Notes: generated by a model from the letters alone, not told the origin. A DNA stretch of 64,000 nucleotides from Tunturiibacter gelidiferens (GCF_013410115.1 NZ_JACCCV010000001.1:1798001-1862000); one strand, 5' to 3'; positions 7,862 through 17,282 are shown, counted from the stretch's first letter. Numbers and translations: made by a program.

Positions 7862-9475
7862 TTAGCGGCTGGCGGTGTTCTTCTGAGCCAGCTTGGAGTG
7901 ATCTTCGAGGGTCTGGGCTTCGGGCAGGAAGGTAACTGCCTTGGCGATCTGCGGATCCCATTCGGCGCGGACCTTGAGCCCTTCGAGTTGACCGAACTGC
8001 GAGGTGAAGAGCTCGCTCTTGATGCTCTCCTTAACCCAGTCGCTGACTCCTGCGATGTCGGAGTCGGTGTAGTCGATTTGATTGTCCTTGAGGAAGGCCT
8101 TGAACTGCTGAAAGACTGCGTCGTCGACCGCGAAGTCTTTGGTGACGGTGTGGCTGGCGAGGTAGTGCTTGCTGAAGTTGAAGAAGGCGTAGTGGATGAG
8201 GAGATTGTCCTGGAAGTGGTTCAACTTCTGGTTGTCGATCTTCTCATCGGGGGTGATGCCGCCGCCGCCGTAAACGGTACGTCCGGAGTCGGTGAGTTTG
8301 ACCTCCAGGTTGTTCTTGTTCTTCGCTTTGTCGGAGTCGTCGCGCACGTAGTAGTAGTCATAGAGCGAGACATGGTCGTAGTTGCGCTGGATGAGACGGC
8401 CCGACGGCGTGTAGTAGTGATAGGTGGTGAGGGCGAGGCCAGTGTTCTCGGTGATCTGGAAGACAGTCTGCACGAGGCCCTTGCCGAAGGTGGTTTCACC
8501 GACGATCAGGGCGCGGTCGTGATCCTGGAGGGCGCCGGAGACGATCTCAGCGGCTGAGGCGGTGTTGCGGTTGACCAAGACGACGATGGGGAACTTGGGA
8601 CCCTCTTCGCCACGGGTGGCGCGATAGACCTGATCAGGGAAGGCGCGGCCGCGTTGGGAGACTACGATCTGTCCCTTTTGCAGGAATTTGTCGGACATAT
8701 TAACGGCTTCGTTGAGCAGGCCGCCGGGGTTGCCGCGGAGGTCGAGAACGAGGCCATGGATGTCGCCGAACTTGTCGAGTGCGTCGCCGACCTCGTGGCT
8801 GGTGGTTTCGATAAAGCTGGAGACGTGGATATAGCCGACGCCGGGGCTCAGCAAGAAGGCGAGATCGACTGAGGGGCGCGGGATTTCATCGCGGACGAGA
8901 TCGAAGACCAGGGGACGGGCGGCGCCCTCGCGGATCATGGTGACTGAGACGTGGGTGCCGCGTGCACCTTTGAGAAGAGTGGCGACTGCGGCGGAGTCCA
9001 TGCCTTCGGTGGATTTGCCGTCGACGGTGAGGATCTCGTCACCAGGGCGGATGCCGGCTTTATACGAGGGAGTTCCTTCGAAGGGGTAGAGGACGACGAT
9101 CTTGGTCTTGCCGCTGGCAGTTGGCTGAGGCTGGATGGTCATGCCAACGCCGTAGTACTTGCCGTGCTGGTCCTCCCGCATCTGGGCGAAGGCCTTGGGG
9201 TCGTAAAAATTCGAGTGAGGATCGAGGACGTGGAGCATGCCTGGGATCGCACCGTCGTAGATGGCCTTGTCGGTCTTGTCGGTGTTGAGGGGCTCGGCGT
9301 AGTTCTGCTCGACCAGGGAATACACGTTGGTGAAGGAGTGAAGCGAGTCGCGCAGGGTGGACTCATCGCTGGCGGACTGGGCGGCTACCTTCTGGTTGAT
9401 GAAGGAGCCGATGACGGCGCAGGTGGCCAGAAAGACGGTAGCAGAGAAGAGTGCGCGGCGAGTACGGGGAGCCAT
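7862..9475 (-). CDS. S41 family C-terminal processing protease with PDZ domain
   Basis: Secreted or periplasmic serine protease that cleaves substrates near their C-termini. An N-terminal hydrophobic segment (about 8-25) is a signal or anchor. A PDZ domain spans about 105-190 (KAGIRPGDEILTVDGK). The peptidase core has the catalytic Ser in NTASAAEIVSG (Ser307) and the Lys in GETTFGKGLVQ (Lys332), the Ser-Lys dyad of CtpA-type enzymes, with DLRGNPGG before them. At 537 residues it has an extra C-terminal domain of about 140 residues. The gene is followed by the shared terminator near 7.82 kb and is monocistronic. Confidence 0.93.
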   Translation of the reverse strand: MAPRTRRALFSATVFLATCAVIGSFINQKVAAQSASDESTLRDSLHSFTNVYSLVEQNYAEPLNTDKTDKAIYDGAIPGMLHVLDPHSNFYDPKAFAQMREDQHGKYYGVGMTIQPQPTASGKTKIVVLYPFEGTPSYKAGIRPGDEILTVDGKSTEGMDSAAVATLLKGARGTHVSVTMIREGAARPLVFDLVRDEIPRPSVDLAFLLSPGVGYIHVSSFIETTSHEVGDALDKFGDIHGLVLDLRGNPGGLLNEAVNMSDKFLQKGQIVVSQRGRAFPDQVYRATRGEEGPKFPIVVLVNRNTASAAEIVSGALQDHDRALIVGETTFGKGLVQTVFQITENTGLALTTYHYYTPSGRLIQRNYDHVSLYDYYYVRDDSDKAKNKNNLEVKLTDSGRTVYGGGGITPDEKIDNQKLNHFQDNLLIHYAFFNFSKHYLASHTVTKDFAVDDAVFQQFKAFLKDNQIDYTDSDIAGVSDWVKESIKSELFTSQFGQLEGLKVRAEWDPQIAKAVTFLPEAQTLEDHSKLAQKNTASR

Positions 9476-9751
9476 GGGCTTGGGTTACCTCAAAGGGTGG
9501 AGACGGCGCTTAAGGATGCGCTGGGACAGACGTCCTATCTTGGACGGAGTATAGCATCCTGGGGTGAGCCGGGGCTGCGCTCGAAAGAGGGATTCGCTTG
9601 TTCGGGGCATGGCAGTTAGAATTGGGTACGGATACCGTCCAATCCTGGGTTGAGTCTAAAAAACCGGGGGGACGTGTTGGGCGATAAGGGTTCGGACCCG
9701 GTATATGGCTGGGATTTTGATGTTGGGATGTTGATAAAGATACGAGTGACG

Positions 9752-11719
9752 ATGACCTTGAGAATTTCGCAGTTTGCGGTGGTGTGCGGGCTAGGTTTGC
9801 TGACACTGCCGGGAGTGGTGCAAGCACAAGCGCCGCGGTACCAGAGCCCTTTGAGCGTTCCGAACGCGCCGCAACCTGTGCTGACGCTGCCAGTTACCCA
9901 GCCGATTACGCCGAATGGAACCGTGGTGGAGGATGTGGTCGTGCATGTGAACGACCAGATCATCAGCCGGAGCGACGTGGAGCGGGCAGAACAGCAGCTT
10001 GCCGAAGAGACCCGGCAGACCGGAGTGAGTGCTGCTGACGTAAACGAGAGGCAGAAGAACCTGCTGCGCGACATGATCGATAAGCAGCTGCTGCTCTCGC
10101 GTGGCAAGGAACTGGGAATCAACGCGGACGCCGATGTGATTCGGCGTTTGGACGAGATTCGCAAGCAAAACCACTTGGACACGATGGAGGACCTGGAGAA
10201 GGCGGCGCGGCAGCAGGGCGTCTCGTTCGAGGACTTCAAGGCGGGGATTCGCGATAGCGTGATTACCCAGCAGGTGGTGCGGGATGAGGTAGGCCGCCGT
10301 CTGCAGATTACGCAGGGTCAGGAACAGGCTTACTACGACGCGCACAAGCAGGAGTTTACTCAGCCGGAGCAGATCAAGCTGAGCGAGATCTTGATTCCTA
10401 CAGCTGCCGATGCCGATGATGCTGCGGTCGCGCAGGCGAAGGCGAAGGCGGAGTCGATTGAGGCAAAGCTGAAGGCGGGCAGTAAGTTCGAGGATTTGGC
10501 TGAGGCGTTTTCGGGTGGGCCCACGGCGGATAAGGGTGGGGATCTGGGACTTTACAAGCGCGGAGCGCTGGCGAAGGTGCTCGAGGACCAGACGTTCGAT
10601 CTGAAGGCGGGGGAGTGGACGGCACCGATTCGGACGCGGCAGGGATTTGTGATTTTGAAGGTCACCGACCATGTATCTCCCGGTGTGCCACCGCTGAAGG
10701 AGGTAGAGCCGCAGATTCAAGAGGCGATGTACTCGGAGCAGATGCAACCTGCGTTGCGCGCGTACCTGACGAAGCTGAGGGAAGAGGCTTATATCGACAT
10801 TCGCGCTGGGTATGTGGATTCGGGCGCAAGCGCGAAGCAGACCAAGCCGGTGTTTACCGCGTACGCTCCGCCAGTCGCGAAGAAGAAGACGGTTCAGCAG
10901 AAGAAGAGATTTGACCGAGGTACGAAGTTCTCCACTGCCGCGAAGACGACGGCGGCGCCTGTGGCTACGCCGGCTGTCGCGGTGACGTCTCCGACGACGA
11001 CTACCACAACGAAGAACGGCAAGGCTGCTAAACCGGCGAAGGTGAAGCGGGAGAAGGTCCGGTTTGGGCAGGCTCCGCGCAACTCTTTGCCGGCGGGGCC
11101 TGAGGAGACGGCTTCGGGAAGCGATGTAGGTGCTGGCGCGGCGTCGGCTTCTGCTGCCCCTTCGCAGGCCGCTGCTCCCGGGACGGCGATTGCACCTCTG
11201 GAAACGGGTGCGCAGGAGTCGAGCTCCGATGTGGGACCGAATCCCCTAGTAGCGACTGCGCCTGTAGTTGGTAAGACCCGCATGAGTGACCGCGCGAAGG
11301 TTGATGCGGCGGCGAAGAAGACGGCAAAGGTGAAGAAGGTGAAGGAGAAGGCGGCAGCTGCGCCTGCCCCTGCGAGTGCCGAAGAGAAGGCGACCCAGCA
11401 GACCCAGGCTGCACCGCTGGGACTGAACGGAGATACAGCCAAGAAGAAGAAAAAGAAGAAGGTGAAGGGCGCGAAGAAGGAGCGGCTTCAGGATAAGCCT
11501 CCTGCACCGAAGGCTGCCGCGCCAGAGGAGACGCCGTCGAAGGCTCCTGACCGCGGTACTCCACTCGAAGGAGTTCACGGGACGGGTACTCCTGCGCCGA
11601 AGCCGAGTGATAAGACGACGCTGCCTCCGGCGACTGCGCCTCCGGCTAGTAATCCTCCAGATGGGGGGCAGCCTCCAGCTACGCCGGGGTCACCGATACC
11701 GACTCCTCCACCACAGTAA
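9752..11719 (+). CDS. SurA/PrsA-like parvulin peptidyl-prolyl isomerase with long low-complexity tail
   Basis: Periplasmic folding factor that isomerises Xaa-Pro bonds in outer-membrane or secreted proteins. The ATG at 9752 is chosen because it opens a good signal peptide (cleavage after VVQA); a longer frame from 9650 lacks one. A SurA-N-like chaperone domain (about 50-170, VNDQIISRSDVERAEQQ) precedes one parvulin domain (about 195-300; SEILIPTA, GGDLGLYKRG, FVILKVTDH). From about residue 340 to the end the protein is an Ala/Lys/Pro/Thr-rich tail with lysine blocks such as KKKKKKVKGAKKE and a proline-rich finish. The tail, about 315 residues, is far beyond normal SurA length. Confidence 0.88.
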   Translation: MTLRISQFAVVCGLGLLTLPGVVQAQAPRYQSPLSVPNAPQPVLTLPVTQPITPNGTVVEDVVVHVNDQIISRSDVERAEQQLAEETRQTGVSAADVNERQKNLLRDMIDKQLLLSRGKELGINADADVIRRLDEIRKQNHLDTMEDLEKAARQQGVSFEDFKAGIRDSVITQQVVRDEVGRRLQITQGQEQAYYDAHKQEFTQPEQIKLSEILIPTAADADDAAVAQAKAKAESIEAKLKAGSKFEDLAEAFSGGPTADKGGDLGLYKRGALAKVLEDQTFDLKAGEWTAPIRTRQGFVILKVTDHVSPGVPPLKEVEPQIQEAMYSEQMQPALRAYLTKLREEAYIDIRAGYVDSGASAKQTKPVFTAYAPPVAKKKTVQQKKRFDRGTKFSTAAKTTAAPVATPAVAVTSPTTTTTTKNGKAAKPAKVKREKVRFGQAPRNSLPAGPEETASGSDVGAGAASASAAPSQAAAPGTAIAPLETGAQESSSDVGPNPLVATAPVVGKTRMSDRAKVDAAAKKTAKVKKVKEKAAAAPAPASAEEKATQQTQAAPLGLNGDTAKKKKKKKVKGAKKERLQDKPPAPKAAAPEETPSKAPDRGTPLEGVHGTGTPAPKPSDKTTLPPATAPPASNPPDGGQPPATPGSPIPTPPPQ

Positions 11720-11739
11720 ATAGACGGTTTGGTATACAG

Positions 11740-11770
11740 CGCGAGGGCTTCGGCTCTCGCGTTTCTGTTT
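11740..11770 (+). terminator. Intrinsic terminator after the parvulin gene
   Basis: A nine-pair stem CGCGAGGGC/GCTCTCGCG with one G-T pair closes a TTCG tetraloop and is followed by TTTCTGTTT. It begins 20 bases after the parvulin stop codon. Confidence 0.85.
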
Positions 11771-11807
11771 GTGGTGATGCGACGTGGTGCGCGGTATTCT
11801 GGTTGAG

Positions 11808-12788
11808 ATGAAAGACTTTTTTATTGAAGATGCGGCGCGGTTCGATAACGCGACAGTGACGACCTATTTTGTTTTGACGTCGATGCAGGTGAGAGACAAG
11901 AAGCAGGGTGGACAGTACCTAGCGTTGACGGTGAGTGACAAGACGGGCTCGCTCGAGGCACGTATGTGGGATGACGTGACGGAGGCGATAGCGACCTGCG
12001 ATGAAGGTTGCTATGTAAAGGTGCAGGGGGATATCTCCAAGTATCAAGGGAAGTTTCAGATCACGTTGAAGAAGCTGAGGCTGGCGGCTGAGTCGGAGAT
12101 CGATCCGAAGGATTTTCAACCTTCGACGAAGTTCGATGTGGAGGAGATGTGGGGGGAGTTGCGGGGGTATGTCTCTGCTTTCAAGAACTTGGAGTTGCGG
12201 CGGCTGGTGTTTGCGTTTCTTGATGATGAGCAGATAGGGCCTGCGTTCAAGGCGGCTCCTGCGGCGAAGCGATTGCATCATGCGTGGCTTGGGGGGCTGT
12301 TGGAGCATGTGTTGACGCTGGTGCGCGTGTGTCTGGGGGCGGCTCCGTTTTATCCGGAGGTGGATGCGGATCTGCTGGTTACGGGCGCAATTTTGCACGA
12401 TATTGGGAAGGTTCGTGAGTTGGAGTGGAAGTCAAGCTTCAGCTATACGCTGGAGGGCCAGATGATTGGCCATATCAGCATTGCGCAGGGGATGCTGCGG
12501 GAGAAGGTGCAGCAGTTGGCGCCGTTTCCGGAGAAGCTGCGGGTGCTGGTGGAGCATATGATTCTGAGCCACCATGGGAAGTATGAGTTTGGTTCGCCGA
12601 AGCTGCCGATGACGCCGGAGGCTATTCTTTTGAGTGCTTTGGATGATCTTGAGGCGAAGATGCAGGCGATGCGGAATGAGTTTGCGGCGGCGGTGGCGAG
12701 TGGGAAGAGCAGCGGTGAGGTGACTGATTGGGTGAGGAGTATGGATCGGCCACTGCTGAATACCCAGGGGTATTTGAAGGACGAGTAG
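11808..12788 (+). CDS. YhaM-like 3'-5' exoribonuclease (OB-fold plus HD domain)
   Basis: Predicted nuclease that shortens RNA or single-stranded DNA from the 3' end. An N-terminal OB-fold (about 15-85; LTVSDKTGSLEARMWDD) should bind nucleic acid. An HD phosphohydrolase domain follows (about 150-290) with HHAWLGGLLEHVLTL, the HD pair in GAILHDIGK and a later SHHGKYEFGSP, supplying metal ligands. This order matches Bacillus YhaM. ATG at 11808 starts at the first family-like residues (MKDFFIED); a GTG at 11784 would add eight residues. The gene stands alone downstream of a terminator. Confidence 0.85.
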   Translation: MKDFFIEDAARFDNATVTTYFVLTSMQVRDKKQGGQYLALTVSDKTGSLEARMWDDVTEAIATCDEGCYVKVQGDISKYQGKFQITLKKLRLAAESEIDPKDFQPSTKFDVEEMWGELRGYVSAFKNLELRRLVFAFLDDEQIGPAFKAAPAAKRLHHAWLGGLLEHVLTLVRVCLGAAPFYPEVDADLLVTGAILHDIGKVRELEWKSSFSYTLEGQMIGHISIAQGMLREKVQQLAPFPEKLRVLVEHMILSHHGKYEFGSPKLPMTPEAILLSALDDLEAKMQAMRNEFAAAVASGKSSGEVTDWVRSMDRPLLNTQGYLKDE

Positions 12789-13299
12789 GTGGTTTTTTCG
12801 ATTTGAATCGGGAAAAAATATGGAACGTGGTGGAGTGGCGTTTTTGCGGGGGTTTTTGCGAAAAATAGGTGTTTTTGTGGCGGTAAATCATGGTGTGGTT
12901 GTGGTGGATTGCTGGTGAGAACGTGGTGTTTCGCCGCCATATTTCCGGCCGCTAGAAATGTGACACGGTTTTGAACTTTATTTTGGGTGGATTTGGAAAA
13001 GCAGCGGCAACGGCAAAGGCCGTGAATTAGTCGCTCTGCCCTTCGGGCTTCGCGCCGGCGTGCGGCAGAGTGGTGGCCGCTGCGCGGCTGGCTTAGACGC
13101 GGGACTGAAGCCCCACTGTACCTAAAAGCAGAAGCGGATCTCAGGAACAGGCAAGAGCAAGTGCAACAGCAGATTCCTCCGCTGCGCTGCGGAATGACAA
13201 CAAAAGGACAGGCAACGGCAAAAGCATAGGGGAATACGGGGGTTCTTCCCTTCGACAAGCTCAGGGTCAGAATGACAATTGAAATAAACAACCGATGTC
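12789..13299. repeat. Noncoding stretch with T/G-rich part and REP-like hairpins
   Basis: No gene is supported in these 511 bases. The first 180 bases are rich in GTGGTG and GTTTTTG. After 13000 come short hairpin repeats: ATTCCTCCGCTGCGCTGCGGAAT near 13170, written as ATTCC/GGAAT ends around a CGCTGCGCTGCG core, and a TTCGACAAGCTCAGG unit near 13250. Both are followed by ATGACA, as in copies near 21.85, 26.12 and 63.08 kb. Confidence 0.6.
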
Positions 13300-14640
13300 C
13301 TAGAACTTGTAGAGGGATTCGGCGTTTTGGTGGAGGAGCATGTTGGCTAATTCTGTGGCGCGGGTGTCTGTGATCTCGTTGTCGCGGAGCATGCCGGTGA
13401 GGGCTATGCCGAGGGACTCGCGGAGGTTGCGGTTGGCGATCCAGGCGGCCTCTTCCCAGCCCATGGAGGAGGAGTAGGGGTAGGCGTCGGTGGCGTAGAG
13501 GATTTTTTCCGGGTAGAGCTCGAGCCACTCGCGCAGCCAGGCGGACATGGTGCGGGGGCTGATCATGAGGGACTGCTGGGAGAGATCGAGGTAGACGTTG
13601 GGTTTCTGGAGGAGCGCTCCTATCTCGTGGACGAAGGGCCAGCCGCCGTGGAGGAGGACGAAGTTGGTGTGACGCAGACGCGGGTCGTTGAAGAGAGGTT
13701 CGAGGAGGAGTGGGTTGTCGCCGGCGATGGAGAAGTAGCCGCCCCCGCCTGCGGTGGTGTGGAGGTGGACGGGAAGGTTGAGGCGGCCGCACTCGGCGGC
13801 GATGTAGCGGAAGAGGAAGTCCTGGAGGCGCTTGTACTGGGCCTCGTTGGGGTGGGGACGGTGGAGGAGCGTGGCGTAGATGCGGGCTGCTTCGGGCTGG
13901 GGGACGTCGTCGAAGCCGAAGGAGCGGAGGTAGGCGATCTCGAACTTTTCGGCGACTGCGCCGTTGGCCTTTTGTTGTTCGAGTAACGGGATGACGAGTT
14001 GTTTGAGGTAGGCGTCGAGGGTGGGTGGGAGAGCTTTGAGGCCGACTTGTTGGAGATACTTTTTGCGTAGCGCGTCTTCGAGGGGGAAGAACTGTTTGCG
14101 GTCGGGGGTTGCGGCAGCGAGGGCGGAGTTGTCGAGAGGGAAGAGAAGGGTGTCGACGTAAGGGACCCAGCGGAAGCGGGGTGACTGAACTCCGACGCCC
14201 ATGGCGACGCGGTTGGCGAGCATGGTGGCGATGTTGGACTTGTCGAGGATGTAGGCGGAGTAGTTGGTGCCTTGTTTTGTGCGGATGCTTTCGCGGGCTG
14301 CTTCAAGCTGAGTGAGACCGGCGGCGTCGAGTGGAGGCTGGCCGTTGAAGTGGAAGAGGGTCTGCCATGCGTCGTGGAGCTTTGCTAGATCGGGACGCAT
14401 GCCGACGGGGTCCGTGTACGGTTCCATATTGTCGACGGGGAGGGCGTCGAAGTTGCGGTCGGTGGCGTAGGCGGGCGGAGACAGCGTGGGGTGGGCGTGA
14501 TTGTCGATGGCAGGGATTGTGGCTATTTGCGCGGCGAGGGTGGGGTCGATGGAGAGATCGCCGGATTGTGCGGGGGCCTGTGCGAAGGTGGCGAGGAGGA
14601 GGGTGAGGGTTGCGATGATGGGATGGCGCGAGGGGCTCAT
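13300..14640 (-). CDS. Secreted amidohydrolase-2 family protein
   Basis: Predicted metal-dependent hydrolase or decarboxylase-type enzyme with a TIM-barrel fold; substrate unknown. A signal peptide (about 1-25, ending PAQS) suggests export. The N-terminal metal motif is DNHAHP (about 46-51). A middle strand has LPVHLHTTAGGGG, a later one VLLHGGWPF, and the C-terminal acidic ligand is probably in YATDAYPYSSSMGWEE. This His-x-His/His/His/Asp order fits amidohydrolase-2. At 446 residues the length is normal. It is transcribed away from the HEAT-repeat gene on the other strand. No neighbour hints at the substrate. Confidence 0.85.
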   Translation of the reverse strand: MSPSRHPIIATLTLLLATFAQAPAQSGDLSIDPTLAAQIATIPAIDNHAHPTLSPPAYATDRNFDALPVDNMEPYTDPVGMRPDLAKLHDAWQTLFHFNGQPPLDAAGLTQLEAARESIRTKQGTNYSAYILDKSNIATMLANRVAMGVGVQSPRFRWVPYVDTLLFPLDNSALAAATPDRKQFFPLEDALRKKYLQQVGLKALPPTLDAYLKQLVIPLLEQQKANGAVAEKFEIAYLRSFGFDDVPQPEAARIYATLLHRPHPNEAQYKRLQDFLFRYIAAECGRLNLPVHLHTTAGGGGYFSIAGDNPLLLEPLFNDPRLRHTNFVLLHGGWPFVHEIGALLQKPNVYLDLSQQSLMISPRTMSAWLREWLELYPEKILYATDAYPYSSSMGWEEAAWIANRNLRESLGIALTGMLRDNEITDTRATELANMLLHQNAESLYKF

Positions 14641-14693
14641 AGATTGTGGTCTTGATTTTACGGGGTGGCCGAAATCCGGGTGCTTGGTGTCTA

Positions 14694-14705
14694 TTGCTAT
14701 AGCAA
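14694..14705. promoter_or_regulatory. Perfect 12-bp palindrome in a divergent promoter region
   Basis: TTGCTATAGCAA lies between the divergent amidohydrolase (start 14640) and HEAT-repeat gene (start 14720), only 14 bases before the latter start. It could be an operator or chance; no second copy was noticed in the window. Confidence 0.3.
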
Positions 14706-14719
14706 ACGGGGTGAATGGA

Positions 14720-15454
14720 ATGGTCCGCGCTGACGATGTCGCTTCTCGTGTCAGGCTTGTGGTCGGAGTGTTGTTCGTTCTCGCTTCGGTTGGGAGCGGA
14801 TTGTGTCAGGCTCCGGAGACATTCTCTCAGGCTCTAAGTCGTCATGGCATAGTTCTTACGAAGCCGTCTCTGATTGAGGCACTGAGGAATCCTGATAAGG
14901 AGGTGCGTGGGCTGGCTGCTGCGGAGTTAGCTGAGTGGAAGGCGACGGATAGTCTTCCAGAGATCCTGCGAGCCGGCGCGGCTGAGCGGAACGAGCCGAC
15001 GAAGGTGAATATCGCTGCCGCCGCAACGTGGTTGGGCTCCTCGGAGGGGCTGGGATTACTCAAAGAGATGTGTCTGGATCAGACATTAGATTTTTACGTG
15101 CGCCAGAACGCAGCACGGAACGTGTTCGACAAGCGGGATCACGCCTGCTTCAGGGCAGTCGCCGATATGATGCTTCCATCGGCAAGTCCAGACAGTCGGA
15201 TTGGAGCTCTGTATCTTCTCTCGCAACTCAATGACAGAACGGAAGAGGAGACGGGGGTTGTGCTTAACCTTCTGGTGGGAATGCTGACCGATGCCGATCT
15301 CCGGGTGAGACTGGAGAGTTGTGAAGGACTTCGTTGGCTCAAGAGGCCAGAGGCGATCGCACCCTTGCGCAATGCTCTCGCGAATGAACGAGAAGATATT
15401 GTTCGGCAGCGGATGGAGTCGACGCTGGATTTTCTTGGTAAACCACGGACGTGA
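14720..15454 (+). CDS. Secreted HEAT-repeat protein
   Basis: 244 residues from the ATG at 14720, which opens a signal peptide (VRLVVGVLFVLASVGSGLCQA) and follows a weak GGGGTGA site. The mature part is built of HEAT-like helical repeats, for example LIEALRNPDKEVRGLAAAELAEWKA, written here as LIEALRN/VRGLAAAEL, and near the C-terminus LTDADLRVRLESCEGL and AIAPLRNALANE. Such scaffolds bind proteins; no catalytic motif is seen. Its end meets the convergent gene at 15486 with a 31-base gap. Function is not known; the periplasmic location is inferred. Confidence 0.75.
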   Translation: MVRADDVASRVRLVVGVLFVLASVGSGLCQAPETFSQALSRHGIVLTKPSLIEALRNPDKEVRGLAAAELAEWKATDSLPEILRAGAAERNEPTKVNIAAAATWLGSSEGLGLLKEMCLDQTLDFYVRQNAARNVFDKRDHACFRAVADMMLPSASPDSRIGALYLLSQLNDRTEEETGVVLNLLVGMLTDADLRVRLESCEGLRWLKRPEAIAPLRNALANEREDIVRQRMESTLDFLGKPRT

Positions 15455-15485
15455 GTTTGATATTGAAATGGAAAGTTGTCACGAG

Positions 15486-16418
15486 TCACGACTGAGTTGC
15501 GTTGTCGTACCAGCGTAGAACCCGGAGAGCGCGCAGGGTGTTCCAGCGGCTTGCCCTGGCGATGCTGATCTCCATCTCCAATGGAATATGTTCGGGATGA
15601 AGGAGGTTGAGGGGCCAGCGTCCATTCTGGTGGCGGCGCTCCGTCACGACTTCGATGGCTTCGCTGACGCGGCCGTCTGGTTTGATTCCCGCATCTCGCA
15701 GATAATCGAGTCCGCGCAAGACGTCGTAGTGCCAGAACGTCGGGAACGAGAAGCGCAGCCAGCGTTTGTTGATGACTTTGCCAGTTCGAAGTGAGCGGAA
15801 CATGTGGCGCTCGAGCAGATAGTTTTCTGCACGCTTGCGGGCCCTGGTGATGGCCGCTGATTTGTTTCCTGCTCGTTCGTGTTCCAGCAGACCTTCGAGC
15901 ACGCAGATGGTGGTGTGGAACGAAGAGCGCTGGCTTTTAGGCGCTTCGCAGTTCCAGCCGCCGTCTTCGAGCTGCTCGCGCAGGAGTTGATTGGCGAGTG
16001 CGTCGTTCGGTTCTTTGAAATAGGCGTTGATGCCGAGGATTCTGCCGTTGATGCACGGCTCGGTTTCGCCGTGAAGGAAGGGCCGATTGTTGAGCGGCTT
16101 GAACACGAGCCCCTTGTCGACGCGATCGATCATTTTGCGGGCTTGCTTGCTGGCGGGGTCGAGACCGAGGTCCTTGAGGACGACGAGACTCCAGAGAGTG
16201 ATGAGATCCCACTTTGTCCCGCCGCCCCAGTCGCCGGTGGGAGATTGGCGTGCGAGAAGCTGGGCTCCCCAGCCTTCAGTTGCGACGCGCGACCGTTCGG
16301 CTGCGACAGCGTTGGGAGCTTCGCCGGTGAGGTCCCGCATGACTTGCCAACGGATGGCCGGGTCAGAGTCGAGGAGCCATCTGATGTGCGCGGCGCTGGG
16401 AGCATAACCCTTACGCAT
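15486..16418 (-). CDS. Terpenoid-cyclase/prenyltransferase-fold protein, unassigned
   Basis: 310 residues with repeated alpha-alpha units typical of the squalene-cyclase/prenyltransferase barrel. Visible repeats include LARQSPTGDWGGGTKWD and LREQLEDGGWNCE, both of the loose QxxxGxW type. The acidic DxDD motif of squalene-hopene cyclase is absent, so hopanoid cyclisation is unlikely. There is no signal peptide. The start MRKGYAPSAAHIRWLL is followed by LDSDPAIRWQVMRDLTGE, seen in other uncharacterised members. The neighbour on the opposite strand is a HEAT-repeat protein; no operon context helps. Confidence 0.7.
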   Translation of the reverse strand: MRKGYAPSAAHIRWLLDSDPAIRWQVMRDLTGEAPNAVAAERSRVATEGWGAQLLARQSPTGDWGGGTKWDLITLWSLVVLKDLGLDPASKQARKMIDRVDKGLVFKPLNNRPFLHGETEPCINGRILGINAYFKEPNDALANQLLREQLEDGGWNCEAPKSQRSSFHTTICVLEGLLEHERAGNKSAAITRARKRAENYLLERHMFRSLRTGKVINKRWLRFSFPTFWHYDVLRGLDYLRDAGIKPDGRVSEAIEVVTERRHQNGRWPLNLLHPEHIPLEMEISIARASRWNTLRALRVLRWYDNATQS

Positions 16419-16535
16419 TGGTTTGTTATAGCAGGTGGTATGGAAGTTTTGACTGTGGCGAGCTGAGTTCAGACGGCTTCCTTGTCCGGCCGAATTTGGA
16501 GCAGGGAGCTGCGCGATTTGGGAGTGTTGCGTCGC

Positions 16536-16570
16536 GAAAAAGAAGTGGCCCGCTTGTGGAAGCGGGCCAC
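16536..16570 (-). terminator. Intrinsic terminator of the Gly/His-rich gene
   Basis: Read on the minus strand, the perfect 11-pair stem GTGGCCCGCTT/AAGCGGGCCAC around a four-base loop is followed by CTTCTTTTT. It begins 22 bases beyond the stop codon at 16592. Confidence 0.88.
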
Positions 16571-16591
16571 GATTGCCTGGTTGGCTGGGGC

Positions 16592-17065
16592 TTAGTGATG
16601 GCCGCCGCCGCCGTGATCTCCGCCGCCGTGGCTGCTACCGCCGCCGGGGTGACCGCCGCCCTGATATCCGGCGCTATGTTCGTTGGTAGGTTCGTGGCCG
16701 GCGTTGCCGACGTGGCCTTGTGGGTCGCGGGCTTCGTTCGCCTGGAAGTGGTTGAAGGGCTGGGCGCCGCGCTCCGGCATTGGACCTGCATATCCGTGAT
16801 GAGGATCGTAGCGGTTGTCGACGTGGCCGTAGAAGTTGCCGTGACCGTGATACCAGGGGCCGGCGCCGATGAAGACTCCTCCGGTGAACCAGTCGGGTCC
16901 GTAGTAGCCGTACGGAGCACAGGGGTATGGAGCGTAGTCAAAGTATCCGTAAGGGCATATCGGAGCGGCTCCGATGCTGATGGAGACCTGGGCGGGTGCT
17001 ACGGAAACGCTGCTCACCAGCGCAACGGCGAGAGCAGAGAGGGCGAACGACTTGCTTAGGGACAT
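16592..17065 (-). CDS. Small secreted Tyr/Gly/His-rich protein
   Basis: 157 residues from the ATG at 17065, which has an AGGAG site eight bases upstream. A signal peptide (about 1-26, cleavage near APAQ) leads to a Tyr/Pro-rich part (CPYGYFDYAPYPCAPYGYYG) with two cysteines, then WYHGHGNFYGHVDNRYDPHH and a C-terminal Gly/His-rich tail ending GGGDHGGGGHH. Proteins of this make-up are common hypothetical exports in Acidobacteriota. The His clusters could bind metals, but that is only inferred. It is single and has its own terminator. Confidence 0.75.
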   Translation of the reverse strand: MSLSKSFALSALAVALVSSVSVAPAQVSISIGAAPICPYGYFDYAPYPCAPYGYYGPDWFTGGVFIGAGPWYHGHGNFYGHVDNRYDPHHGYAGPMPERGAQPFNHFQANEARDPQGHVGNAGHEPTNEHSAGYQGGGHPGGGSSHGGGDHGGGGHH

Positions 17066-17282
17066 GTGTTTCTCCTGGATCACTTTATTTCGATTCCGGA
17101 GGAGAGGGGCGAGTTGTGTTTGCGGGACCGATTGTTCGTGAGATGGGATATCAGATGGAAGGAGCTGCTCGTGGCAGGGGTAGCCGGTGTAGCGCGTGAG
17201 GTTACGAATGCAATCGCGGAGTGGGTGGAATGGGTTGTTACAATTTAGGTTTGGGTGTTTGTTTCCTGAGGGATTGATACAG

